This document shows, piece after piece, positions 11,287-24,000 of a DNA stretch of 64,000 bases (its first letter is position 1; each line of letters begins with the position of its first letter). The position numbers and the translations under genes were made by a program. The notes below the pieces were generated by a model, which made no database searches, was not told the DNA's origin, and saw nothing but the letters and a program-made list of their open reading frames with translations. The stretch comes from Trogon surrucura (taxonomy: Eukaryota > Chordata > Aves > Trogoniformes > Trogonidae). Where the stretch lies: NCBI GenBank assembly GCA_020746105.1, contig CM036618.1:19957001-20021000 (forward strand), in the 5' to 3' direction.

Positions 11287-12322
11287 ATGGGTTTGTGTCT
11301 GGTGGGGGTTTTGGTGATGGGGAGGTTCGGGATGGCTCCTTGAGAAACTTTCAGAGCCTTTCCCGGACCCAGTAAAAGTTGGACTCATTTCTGACGAAGG
11401 CCATACCAATCAGTGCCTCTGCAATCAATGTATTTAAGAGGTAAAACCAGTTGGGTAAACCTCTTCATCCTGTCTTTTCTTTTGGAGAGGGGTTTTTTTG
11501 TTTGTTTTGGAGAGGAGAGATAGGTGAGCAGAACAACCATGAGGCCACCAAAGTCAATGAGGAAAATGAGGGAAGAAGGGCACGGGAGTGGAGATCAGCC
11601 AGAGGCCTGTGGCGAGATGGCAGGCTGAGACCCTGCCAACTGAGGAGATTGACAGCAGCAAGACAACCAGGATGTAGCTCATGGAGGACCCCATGCCAGG
11701 GCAGAGGACGATGTCAGACAGAGGACCACGTTGGAGGAGTTCCTGAAGCATGCCATGACTCTGAGGAAAGCCTGTGCTGGAGCAGGTTGACTGCAGTCCC
11801 CAGGAGGGATCCACAATTGTGGGGAGGCCTCACATTGAAGGAGTTTGAGAAGGACTGTCTCCCACGAGATGGACACCATGTGACAGCAGCGGAAGACTGT
11901 GACAAGTTCACTCCCTGAGGAGAATGAAACAGCATAGACAATGTGTAATGGACAGACCTTAACCCCCACCTCCTGCCCCCTGTAACACTCTGGAGGAGGA
12001 GGTAGCTAGCGGAAAGGAAGGAGTGGGGCAAAAAAGTATTTAAGATCTGTTTGTATTTATTTTTCTCACTATCCTACTCTGATGTAATTAATTTGGTTAA
12101 ACTGGTGGTGGCAAGTTAAATTTATGGTTTTAATCCCCAAGTCTACTCTGTTGTTTGCCTGTGACCATAAGTGGTGAGTGAACCCTGTCCTTAGTCTCCA
12201 TCCTCAAGTCTTTTTGTTGGATCTTCTCTTCCCTATCCCAAAAAAAAAGGAAGGGAGAAGAGAGAACAAGTGGCTGCATAGTTCTTAGTTGCCATCCGGG
12301 TGAACTTAAACAACAGGACACA
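11287..12322 (+). mobile_element. Solo LTR of an avian endogenous retrovirus (older copy)
   Basis: About 1.04 kb of a long avian LTR in plus orientation. It starts near TGATGGGTTTGTGTCTGG, carries a TATTTAAG promoter-like box near 11430, and passes through a purine-rich middle built of related modules (GCTGGAGCAG-like). It ends near CAACAGGACACA. The stretch around 12060-12200 aligns by eye with the same part of the second copy at 29031-30199. No internal retroviral genes flank it, so it is a solo LTR left by recombination. It is well diverged, older than the other copy. Class III (ERVL-like) is a guess. The 155-codon frame inside it (11451-11918) and its antisense frames are by-products of LTR composition. 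Confidence 0.75.
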
Positions 12323-12694
12323 AGCTGAGATCACATAGAGATGGTGGGAAGACACAGGTATTTAAAGAGAGATAGAAGGGTTTGGGAAGGATGAGTCTGG
12401 ATCACCATGAACATTTTCCCCCTCTGAAGTGCACATCTTCTGTGTTGATGGTTCCCTCCTACTGCCAGGTCTATTCCTACATCCATTGTCTTTGCACTCT
12501 ATGCAACTGTACCACTGTTTATATGCACAACGCTCTGTATTAGCAAAGAGGGCAATTCTGTTTCAGGAGCATTTTATAAGCTCTACTTAAGAATTACAAT
12601 TTTTTTTTTTTTCCTAAAAGCCATAGCAACCTGGTTACAACAACAACAACCCCAAAACTTCCCTCATGGAAATTGTCAAGATGTAGTTGTAGTT
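12323..12694. other. Short unique gap between LTR and CR1
   Basis: No gene recognised. It contains a T-run (about 12600-12612) and a short (CAA)n repeat (about 12637-12650). Confidence 0.55.
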
Positions 12695-13309
12695 CTGTCC
12701 TGGGCTGCATCAACAGAGGTGTGACCAGCAGATCGAGAGAGGTGATTCTACCCCTCTAATCTGTACTGGTGAGACCCCACCTGGAGTACTGTGTCCAGCA
12801 TTGAAGCCCTTAACACAAGAAGAACGTGGACCTGTTAGAGTGTGTCCAGGGGAGTGCCACAGAAATGATTAAGGTGCTGGAGCACCTCTCCTATGAGGAC
12901 AGCCTGAGAGAGTCAAGGTTGTTCTGCCTGGAGAAGAGAAGACTCTGGGGAGCCCTTTTAGTGGCCTTCCAGTACCTGAAGGGGGCCTACCCGAAAGCTG
13001 AGGAGGGACTGTTTACAAGGACAAGGCACAATGGTTTTAAACTAGAACAGGATAGATTTAAATCAGGTGTTAGGAAGAAATTCTTTACTATGAGGGTGGT
13101 GAGACAGTGTAACAGGTTACCCAGAGAGGTGGTGGAGGGCCCATTCCTGGAGATATTCAATGTCAGGCTTGATAGAGCTCTGAGCAACCTGATCTAGTTA
13201 AAGATGTCCCTGCTCACTGCAGTGGGGTTGAACTAGATGACCTTTAAAGGTCCCTACCAGCCCAGCACATTCTATGGCTCTATGTTTCTATGATTCTATG
13301 ACTTTATGA
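12695..13309 (+). mobile_element. CR1 LINE, 5'-truncated
   Basis: A CR1 fragment of about 615 bp. It opens in the region downstream of the reverse transcriptase core (GGTGAGACCCCACCTGGAGT). An uninterrupted 123-codon frame (12826-13197) encodes the C-terminal part of ORF2, including LEKRRLWG, RKKFFTMRVV and [16 protein letters not shown]. It ends with the CR1 3' UTR and octamer-like repeats of the CTATGA type. It lacks all catalytic parts and cannot move. The ATTCTATGA-type end marks a different subfamily from the ATTCTGTGA copies at 42 and 47 kb. Confidence 0.93.
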
Positions 13310-16300
13310 AATGCGTTACTCTTGAGAACACTATTGCAAAAGTCTCCATGTATTCTATAAATTAAAAAATTACATTGTACATTAATATTCATTTTCAGAA
13401 AAAAATATTTTTTAATGTTTTACTGTAGTTCTGAGTTCTGTTGTGTTTGTGGAATTTGGTATAGATCAAGAAGGAGAGGTTGGTTTACTTTCATAAGAGT
13501 TGACTACATATGGGTAATTTGAAAATATGAGTACAAATGTAAATTGTATTAAAACGCAGAAAGTCCCTGTATGAGCAGGTTAAATTGTCTTAATGTGTTC
13601 AAGTTGGGTTAGGTTTATTGGAGTGTGAAAGTAAAAAGAAAACAAAACAGAATGGACAAGATTCTGAGTCTTTCTAAAAATAAACAGGTCTGTAATATAC
13701 AGCTTGGTTTAGCTTGGGGTGAAGGAAGACAGGATAGTGGTTAGGGAGAGTGATCACAAGGCTTTTGTGGAAATGAGGTACACCAGAGCGTGTTAGAAAT
13801 TAGAGATCCAGAGCAAAATAAACCCATTGCTCTGTTTCTCCCAGTCCCCCTTAAATGCAGCCAGTGCATGAAGTCTCATTTCACTGCCACTGTGGCTTGA
13901 ATGCTTTCCAATCTTCGATATGTTCCAAATTATTACAAATACAGCTTCCCATGTAAAAGTAGGAGAAATGTAACATGATTTTAGTGTGAGACTGAGAGCA
14001 GACATGACTACATTCCAGCTGGTGGAAATGTGATAATGAATTTCAAATAAATTTCAAACAAATTTCAAACATTTGTTAAACTCCTCCTGAACAGTTTTAC
14101 TTGCTACCAGTAAAATATAGATGCCATAACTGAGCACTTACACTAAAGATTTTAATTACACTTAAACTGAAAATAGAATATAATAGTGAAATAATCTTTT
14201 TTCCACTAGTGTTTGGCCTTTAAAAACCTCAGAGTAAACTTTCTTTTCTTTCTCTATTTCTCACGTAAGTTATTATTAAAATCTACAGTTTTGTAGTTGC
14301 TATTGAAACCAGCTGATTTATGTCTGATGATTTGTCTCAGGGTTTAAAGGCTTCTTTGTTTTTATTTTAGAAATATGTAAGCAGATTTCTTTGAAAAAAA
14401 AAAAGATTTCAACAAATTATCTTCATAGATTTATACACTGCATTTGGCTGTCTTATTGACTCAAGATAATAAAGAATTTAAATAAATACATAAGGATCAA
14501 ACAACAGGTTCTGTTGAGCAGAAAAGAATCTGCTAGGCCAGCTCAATTTTTAGGAGTGGGTAAGGAACTTGGATCCTTTCACTTCACTGGAATTAAACTT
14601 GCTCCTCCCAAAGGAAGTTTTGCCTCTGCATATTCAGAGCAAAGTAGCTATCTTAGTAGTTTGTAATTATAGTAAGTTTAATTACGTATAAAGTATGGGA
14701 GCTGAACCATCTGATTTTGACTTGTAGAAATAGAATCAGCATGTCCTGTTTTCAGTTGTACACTTCAGTCCTTTACTTCTTTCCTCCTTCTCCTGAAATG
14801 AAGGACAGTCCATCCAATATCCATCAGCACGTGAGGAACGAAAAATGGAGTAATACGTATTACACATTCAGAAAGTCAGTAAGTTGCATGAGCTGCCAAT
14901 GAGCGCAGAAAAGATTCTGCTTTTCATTGCTTCCATCTGCTGGTTTCCTTTTGTGTTGAACTGGCAGGATGAGCAGCATTCTCATCGTGTGAAATTGGTG
15001 AAAGTCTATCTAACAAGAAAACAACGATTCCTATTTTGCATCATAACCTGCTGTATTTTATCACTCTATGAAGTTAATATATGGCAAAATGCAAAGACAA
15101 TTACACACACTGTAATGTGCTAGAATGTAAGTTTACTAAAATTTAGCATGGCATTTTTTGCCACAATATCTCCAAGTTGTTTTAGGCAAGGACCCCTACA
15201 CAGGAACTTAATGAATTGTCATTGTTTTCAAAAGTGGGCTTAAAACCTCTTGTTTTATTTAAGTATAGTCAGCATTTTTTAAAAAAAAAGTTATTTTCAT
15301 TTAAGACATGAATTAGTTAATCAACTTTAGGCATCCAAGTCTGAGACATTGCATCATTTTATATCAGTTGCAATGAGTATTTTACTGAATGTGCAAATTC
15401 CAACATTTCCATGAAATCTATTTATTTAAATAATTTAAGTGTCCATGTGAATGGTTTCCATTTGCATTGCAATGTATGTGATTAAACAATTTCAAGTGTT
15501 ATTTTTTAGACATTTACAAACTTCTTCTTTAGTGCTAAAAAATCCACTCTTTTGAGACTGTGCAATATCCTCAGAATGCAGCCGTTTGAGTGATAGAGAT
15601 ATTCTCTTTAGATGAAGCTTATAAAACTTGAATGTCTGCATATCAATTGGATGTAATGCTTATCCATATACAGCCAAGATTAGTTACTCTATAAATTGGC
15701 CACTCTGGGATACCTCTCTTCCCCTCCCCTTCTGCATTAATTTCATAAAGAATAAAGACAGATTCTAAATCATCCATATTTTTTGAAAAACACTCTGTAA
15801 CATATAAGATACAACTCATTTGACCTGACCATAAATGTTTGTAATGCAGTTGTCTACATGTGAGACAGTCACTTTACATCCCTTCACATGTAACGGGAAT
15901 AAAAAATGCTTTGGACAAGACTTCATCTTAACTGTTTTAATGCAAAACCAGTTTTTCTGAATAATGCCACTTCCTCATTATTATCTCTAGGAAAGCTGTA
16001 AAAAATTAGTTCTGATGTACACAGCTATCTTTCAGGCATCTGAATTTGGAGAGGTATATCCCATTCCAAAGCAACAATAAATATTCTGTTGTTGCCAATA
16101 GTGATGACAGATGTAAAAAAAATCCCATGCATATTTAGACTTTGAGAAGCCAGCACAGTAAATGGGTTGCGGTCACAAATGCAAACAAAGGTGGTGGTAC
16201 TTTTCCAGCAAGCTTTGCTTTCACAGTTTTATAAATGCATGCTGCTGACTGGGTCCTTAGAACTCTAAAGAAAGTTGTCATTCACAGAAGAACAAGGACA

Positions 16301-19300
16301 ATATTTAAATATGTTGCATAAAATTAGGATAAAGCATAGTCTTTTTTCTCTATTCTTTAAAGATATTAATCACCAATTTAATTGTCAGAATTTAAATTAA
16401 ATTCACTACTACAATGTTAGACAAATAAGCAAAAAAGAAAGTAATTAAAAAGTTGTGGAAGAAATTTTGGAAAGATGTTAACAAGCTCATCCATACTTCT
16501 TGATAAGTTCTTCCCACCCCTTCCACAATTCTTTTTATTTGGTTTAACTATATCTATGATCTTGACCTGTTATTCACCTCAGCCTCATCTGAGCTAGTTA
16601 TGTTGCTAGATGGCTCTAAACTAAACAGGCAGATAATAAATCTCAGAGTACATGTGTACCAAAAGCTTTCATGTAGGCGTGGTCATCCTCAAACTACCTT
16701 GTGTCATGGAATCCATAATATCGTCCCTCGTTATATAAGGGGAGCTAAACCACCGTTCCCAAGACTTCTCAAGAACTTACCTTCAAACAGGCTGTGATGA
16801 GGAATAGTAACCCTGACAGCCTGAACAACAGACACCGATCATTACTCTCTGGCAAAACTCTTCCTAGCTCCTCAGAACCCCAGAGGGACATTACTACAAC
16901 TCAAGAAGCCAGATATGAATATTTAATCTCTCTAAAATTGGGTGATTATGCAGATACTGTGCATCTGGGAGAGTTGTTCACCCAGGGGCTTATAAAAATA
17001 AATACTACATCTAAAATGTAACAGCCAAAATGCAGGTGGTGAATTCTCTCTTCGATGCTTCACTTGCAGCTCTACTTGGCTCATCCTGATGTGACACAGA
17101 AACAAATGGGCCTTCTCTGAAAAACAATTGCAAAGGAACATGCACTGTCCATGAGGGATGAAGGGGCTCGTCATTGGAATATGAGGTGTTCCTCCAAGCC
17201 ATCTACTACCATATGGTTGATGAGCTTGATGATACGGAGGAGAATAGTTTATAGGATTTCTTTTTAGTGCGTGGTATATTAGAGTCTCACATTTTAATGA
17301 ATTCCATAAATAAAAGATGATGAAATGCCAGTGTTTTACGAACTACATGCCGTTAGTTTCATCTTGAAATCTGGCTACATAAGCAATGTCGTAACCAACA
17401 TATTTTACCCTGTCTTCTATGTTGATGTTCTTGGAATTACTAGTTAAACAGACATAGATCACTTTCATTACCAAAAAAATAAAATATTGAGCTAGTATCA
17501 TTCTGATTTTTATACTTTCACCCTGGCTTCATCAGTCACACTGAGAGCAATTGGTCTCTTCAGGGTAATGGAGACCTGTCTTCATGAGGGAAGTGATTTG
17601 TTGTTCTAGTTTAGTTCTTTGGCACATTTCACTGTAGTGCTCTGAAACAGTGCCTGAAGTGGAGACAGTAGGTTCCATGCTAGTCACCTGGTCTTCTCCA
17701 CCATAGTGTTTGGTAGCAGACTTCAGAAAGGTTATAATAGAGAAGAGAGGAACTGAGACCTAGACAGCCTTGCAACAGGAGGGTTCTAAAAGTGTGTGAA
17801 CTATCCTGGAAATGATTTTTCCCCACCCCCTTTTTGGATGAAAATAATAATGAAACATCCGTCAGAGATTCTGGTTCTGTCAGGAACAAACAGCAGCTTG
17901 ATGAGCTTCTACAACTGCTGTTCATGCACATACCCTGAGGAAAAACACAGAATTAATAGCTTATTTGCTTTGCTTAGTGAGAGAGAAGCTGTTGCTTGTA
18001 GGAGAGTAATACAGTCAGAGAAACTTCTAATAAATACATAATTTCTTGCTTATTTTCAGAGAAAAAAAAAAAATCTGACTTCAGATAGACTGATCTTTGC
18101 AAAACTTGAAACCATGCAATGCAAAGCAGCTGCTCCTGGTGGCAAAGGATCTTAATCCCATTTAAAAAATAATGACTGCACTGCAGAACCATTCAGTGGA
18201 TTGCCATGGAGAGGCCAGGAAGCTCGAATAGTTTCCTTTCCCCTTCAGGTGGCTGGGCTGGAGCACAGCATCGCGCTGCTGATCAAAAGCAGAGTATTTG
18301 TTCTTTAACCTCCCTGTGCCCATCCCCAGTCAAAGAAGCAAAGGTCACAGAGCAAAGGGGTTACCCTATCTACCACCTCAGCCCAGCAACTAAGCCTCCA
18401 GCAAACACATTAGTGTTTAATTTGTCATCCCCGATGATGGTGTGGCACCGGCGCTGCTTGTCCCACCACTCCGCGCAAGCCGTCGGTGGGGCTTTGTGTG
18501 GGCAGCAGAGCGAGGAGGAGATGTGATGGTCAGGAAATGCATTAGCCCTGGGGCTGGGTCCACATTCTTTGAGCTTGTTGCCTTACCTTGAATACAGGAT
18601 TTTTACACACAGCTTGAGGGACAGCTGGGGAGGGATGAGAAGAGAGCAGCCATGCCAATGAAAGGCAACCTCTGGTTCTCCAAACATCTCTCCCTCTTGT
18701 TTCCCCTCGCCTCCATCCTCCACTGCTCTGCAAACAAAGAGTGTTTTGATTGCTTAGATTCCAGCACAAGAATTTGCCTTTTCAAAAGCACTCGCTATAC
18801 ATATGCGACCTAAGTACTGTAACCAGAAATACTTTTAAAAGCCATCATGGGGAATAGAAGCTGAAACAGTGACCAGTTGCATTTTGAAATGTGATTTCTA
18901 ATAAATACATAAAACACAAAGACAAGCCTGTGCATTAGTCCAACAGTATGATGTGCAACAGTCAGTAAACATGATTCAATAGGCTGGCAGAATAGTTTCT
19001 ATTGCTTTTGGTTATGTTTGATTCCCTCCAGTCTCTCTGTTTACTAAGCCTTATGTTTACAAAGCTGTCTCAAATATACCATTTAAATTCATTACATAAT
19101 GCACAAAAATCAATTTTCTTGTTCAGCAGCTAAAGGGCAGGAGAACTAATTTTTGTGCACTACAGCATCATTTCAAACTGGTCCATTTGTGACAGGTTTT
19201 CAAATGTACATTATGCCAAGTTAGATGACAGTCACTACAGGGTGATTACGTACATTAAGGGTACCTGGGGAGTCAGTCATCATTGCTCTCCAAAACAGGA

Positions 19301-19509
19301 GGACAGGTTTCTGGGAAATATAAGAAACATGAAGGTAGGTGAGGAAATCTACATGCTGTAGAAGTACTCAGTTTAAATGGAATTCTCAAAATTGAACCAT
19401 ATTTTACAAAATGTGCCTCCCTGTAAGTACATATGCGTTTTAGCTTGCCCACCTCCTACTCCATAGGAAGACCTTGTCTCTAATGGACTCTGGTTTTTAG
19501 CATTGTAAA
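13310..19509. other. Long unique stretch without recognised genes
   Basis: About 6.2 kb with no family recognised. It includes three tandem 11-bp units (14039-14071). A GC-richer patch at about 18200-18530 carries a 106-codon plus-strand frame (18206-18526) of unknown nature. Near 16.73 kb a TATATAAG-like motif and near 17.0 kb an AATAAA-like motif occur without further LTR likeness. Confidence 0.55.
14039..14071. repeat. 3 x 11-bp tandem repeat
   Basis: AATTTCAAATA followed by two copies of AATTTCAAACA. A minor tandem repeat. Confidence 0.9.
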
Positions 19510-21060
19510 AATCCCCTTGCCGGGGTCCTAAACCTAATGCTCTCATGCTCTGCCTCCTTATTCACTTCCTAAACTTGTTTTTCAGTGTGTCAATCATTCT
19601 GACTTTAACCTGTTCTAAATTTAACTCCTGCCCACCCAATACACCAGCTTCTGAGGTGCTACTGCCCACAACTCTTTCCCAGTCTTCATCTGACCATATG
19701 GTCCTTTTGATCCACCTCGCTGTTCATTGCCCCGCCCTCCTTCTTTGCTCAGTGAGAATCACCTATTTGTACTCTTGATCTCTTGAATGCTCTGAAGAAA
19801 TTTTCTAAACTCTGCTACTCTTTATGAGTACAACTTTCGTAATTCCATCTCCTCTGTCACAAAAAGTAGGTCTTCAGGATTCATTTAAGTTCTCTCCCAA
19901 CAAAACCTCTTTGCAAATTTCAGTTTTCCTTTCCTTAATCTAAGATCTTGTTAATATCTCAAGAAATAAAACTGACGGGCTCATATACGGCCTGTCTGTG
20001 CCTTTTTTTATCTTCTCTTTACCACCACTTCTCTTTACCTTATCCTGTTCATTTTCCAGTGTCATTCCCAAAGGTCTCAGTTAAAGCCCAAGTCCTTGTT
20101 TTTCAGTTCAGAATTCCTTCTTTTTTCCTTACTCCTGACAAATTGTTAACTACTTCCTTTGTCTACTCATTCTTCCTCCCTAATCTGTACCTTGATATGA
20201 TTCTTGTCATTTCTGCACCTCACTCATCTCTCCTTGGCTCCTGTCCCTTTCTCTCTGTCCTCACTGTAAATGGTCTCTCTCTGCTTGAGGACACAACATG
20301 ATGCTCTCTGACTCCTCCCTCATTCCCTTGAAGCCTTGATTCTAATCCGTGCCTTGTATTGAATTTGCCTTTTTAAAAGTAATGGTTCTTCATTATCTAC
20401 CTGTAAAAATCTTTTCCATTATGTTTATCTTCAGTCTTCCTGAGGGACACGGTTTAGTGGTGTTGTTAGGGCTAGGTCAAAAGTTGGACTCGATCTCTTC
20501 CAACGGAAACTGTTCTGATTCTGTTCTATGATTTTACTCCTCCTGAATTCTTTCCCCAGCTCCTCTTAATTAGTGCTTTGTAGAGTATGTACTTTTTCAA
20601 TTTTTCCTATTTAACATCCTGTTTATTGAATCTTCTTACTTCTCTTCATCCTTACTACTCCTCAGGTGACACTTTTTTATTTATACTTGTTCCTTCCAAA
20701 CAGTGAGGTCTTTCTTACTTCCTGACATTCATTCTAGTGGTTCTCATGTACTGCTTAGCACCCACAAAGTTTTCCTGGCTCCTCAGTGTTTTCTCACAAC
20801 TATCTCACCTCTTACTGAAATTAGAGAATGCATGGCAAACCCCAAACATTTTAATTTTCACTTTATATCACCCCTTTTGCTGCTTTTACTGGCAACTTCT
20901 GTTGAAAAACTCAGAATTTCAGCATGCTTCTCACCTCTCTCTTTCCTTCTACCCCATTCACACAGATTCCACCAAAATTTACATATTTGTTGTTAATACA
21001 ACAGATTAAAATCCCCTTCCCTTCTCTCCCCCTTTCAACATAATTTTCCAATTCTTTGTT
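19510..21060. other. Pyrimidine-rich tract on the plus strand
   Basis: Roughly 1.5 kb in which C plus T clearly exceeds A plus G on the plus strand, against a balanced background. Because the stop codons TAA, TGA and TAG contain purines, the plus strand stays open in several frames: 19545-19778, 19948-20301 (117 codons), 20349-20531 and 20703-20996 (97 codons). The predicted peptides are Leu-, Ser-, Phe- and Pro-rich and match no family that I know. I read the frames as a composition effect. A CR1 tail sits inside. Confidence 0.65.
20436..20534 (+). repeat. CR1 3' end fragment
   Basis: The fragment runs from CTGAGGGACACGGTTTAGTG through TTGGACTCGATCTCTTCCAA to TGTTCTATGATTTT. It parallels the last 110 bases of the CR1 at 30200-31362, so it is of the same or a close subfamily. 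TCCTGA occurs at both edges and could be a target duplication, although that is weak. Confidence 0.88.
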
Positions 21061-24000
21061 TTAGACCACATGTAGTGATGCCTGTTATACAGGCAGAAGT
21101 AAACTGAGCCATGGGGTTTAAGTATCTCTCTCGATTGAGTGTCTAAGGGGAAAGGAAGATATTAGAAGTATCAACTTCTTGCAAAACAGCCCGTGGTTAG
21201 AGGACTTCTGCAGCTAGAAGTATGCATAGTGGAAGTAGAGGAAGATTAGGTGAGAAGAATTTCAGCTTGTGTAGAGGGTTTACAGGTCTTCTAATATATG
21301 CACAAGTTACATTAAGAGCTCCAAATCTTCTTCCTTTCATCAGGAGGTAGGATTTGCCTCTTTCTCTACCCTCAATTTCACTCTTTGATTCTTGTAATCA
21401 TAGATAGCTAGAGAGTACTCTTATTTGGAATATCACTTACTGGTTAGTACTGTTTTCATTTAAATCTCACCTAAATTTCTGCATCTCCAGGCTGGAAAGA
21501 GCACACAATTAGGATTACCTGCTTGTTATATCAGTGTAACAGGTTGTGATGCAGGAAATTTTCCTACAGGCTGTCAGTGATGTTAGTCATAGTCTTAATC
21601 ATAAAAGGTCAAATATGGGCCACCACAAAGCTCTGAGGGTGTGGCAGATTCACATTTGTGCAGGGTTGTCACATAGGTGTGAACACAAAAAGATGGGCAC
21701 TTAGGAGAATGTAAGCAGCCTTGTCAGTTACACAGTTTAGAGTTTTGCAGTGCTGGACAGCTGTGGCCACCAAGCTGCATGGGTTATTGTCCGGGATTTT
21801 GAGTTGTTTCAGTCCCACTGTAAGTATGAATTACAGGGACAATAGATTAACCTATACAGGTCTTATATCTTAACTTTTACTGTTCTGTTTACTCACCTTA
21901 CCTCTAAGCCTCTATTTCATTTTCCTCTTCTAAGTTAGCTGTCTGATGCAGCAATGGGCTGTCTCAACTCCTGACTATTAGGAAAAATTACAGAAGCATT
22001 CTTGTTTTGCGGCTGAATGTTTTAACCCTAAAGCCAAACACTGAAGACAGGATCCTACAGGCTGCTTCTTCATCCCACTGATTCTCTTGAGCACTATACG
22101 AGCAGCAACTAGACAGCTAGAAAACTCTCTGATTTGGCTGTACACTGGAAGAAATCTATAACAGATTAAGAAATGGTCTGGGAACTTTTGAGATCAAAAA
22201 TGGTATTGCAGTCACTAAAAAGCTCTCTACTTACCTATTGTGTTTCTTCAGCTTTGATTGCAAAATTGATTTTGTGTTTAAAAAATGTATTAACAATATC
22301 ATTGAGGGGACAATTAGGCTTTATTTCATTGAGTAGAAAAAGAGCTTCAAGCTGTCAAGAATTTAAAAGTGTTTATTCTCTTTTATGGAGCTCTTTCAGA
22401 TGGATGCATAAACATTGGAGTGTTACTTAATTCTTTGTAAAGGAGATACTATCACATCTCTTTGACCATCAGAATGTAAGCTGGTGTCAACTTACCCTAT
22501 TCAGATCACATTCAAAGCCCTAATTACCCTGCTGTAAGAACTTTATAGTCATTTGAGATACTGATCACAGCACATGTATATACTGTATATACCAATTTTA
22601 TCCCATGACTTTCTCAATAAAAAGGAAACCTGCACTAACAGCTGAATTTATCGATACTACTAGTGTTACTTAACTCTTATTGGTCTTAGAATCCCAATAA
22701 CATGAAATATGTTTACTATATAATTTGGGGTGGGTTTTTTTAGACTATTATGTGATAAGGAATGCGCTGTATCCACTAGTGAATAGGTTATGGTGGTACA
22801 CCAGTGCTGTGGAATATTACAAGGTCACCTAGAAGCAGATAAGACCCACTTAGTTACTAGAAGGTCAAAACTAAGAAGATAGTAAAATCTTTGCTGTGAA
22901 ACTCTGGTGGCTTAATTAACAGACATTCTGATTTCACCCTTCTATTTCAAAATGGCAGTGCTTTTATCTTAAACTAATTTCTTATCCACAATAAAAAATA
23001 ATTCAAATTTCTTGCTAATATTACGTAGATAGTGATCTAGCCTTTCAGTTGGCATTTGGAGGACAGGGACATCTCATATTTATAATTGGCTTACTGTTTT
23101 TTAAAATATTAATCTATTTTGGAAGGACTATGTAGCTTACCAGCAGGGTGTTAAAGGAGTGTTTGAGGGATTTTTTGTAATCATTCCTGTGCAGGATTTG
23201 TGTTTCATTCTCCCCATGGTTTCTTTGAGCTTTACAAAAAACAGAATTTAGAAGATTTGTTTGGTGTTTAACTTGATTATTTAAATAAGAGATAAGCAAT
23301 TGCCATTACAACAGCTAGGCAATAATTTCCTGGGGTCAGGGTCTCTCCTGCCCAGCATACACCCCTATTGTTAATGGAGCTGAACATGCACACACACATT
23401 TTTAGAAGGGAATGTTAAACAGTCCCCATTTATTTTACAGTGCAAATACTTACATGACAAAACACAGATAGACTTCAGGAGTCAGTCTGAAGACTTTAAA
23501 AAAAGATCTAGACGAACAAAGAGATTGAACTACCTAACCATTACTTCTCCCTCCTGAGTTCAAACTTTAAAACTGCAAAGCCTTACTTAACCATCATAAC
23601 CCCACTTAGCCATCACCTAATCCTAGTGAGGTGGGGCACTGAAAGCAACGTTTTTATCTGCATTTCTTGAGCTCTCCTGTTAGAAACATAGTACATCTCA
23701 TTAATTGCACAATGAGCTTAGGTACTGGTGCCTATCAACCAAAAACTGACTTATTCTAAAATCCATAAATAAGCATTGCCCAGACAGGCTTTTTGTTCAG
23801 TTGGATTAGTATCTGAAAGCAGCATTAAGTGTTAGGGTCAAACCATGACCACTCGAGCACATTTACAGGGTGTAGTGGGAGCCCAAGAGTGTGCATCACT
23901 CAGAACCACATCATTATATCACTTCATGATAAAGTAACAATTTTTCTCTTTAATACTTGTGTATGCCTCTAGTTGCCTTTTGGGTACTCTGACCAGAACA

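Noticed and set aside
11451-12031. Open frames of 86 to 155 codons on both strands
   Set aside because: They lie wholly inside the solo LTR at 11287-12322 and reflect its composition; no protein family is visible.
16730-17020. TATATAAG-like box followed 270 bp later by AATAAA-like motif, suggesting an old LTR
   Set aside because: No paired ends, no similarity to the other LTRs, and both motifs are common in AT-rich DNA.
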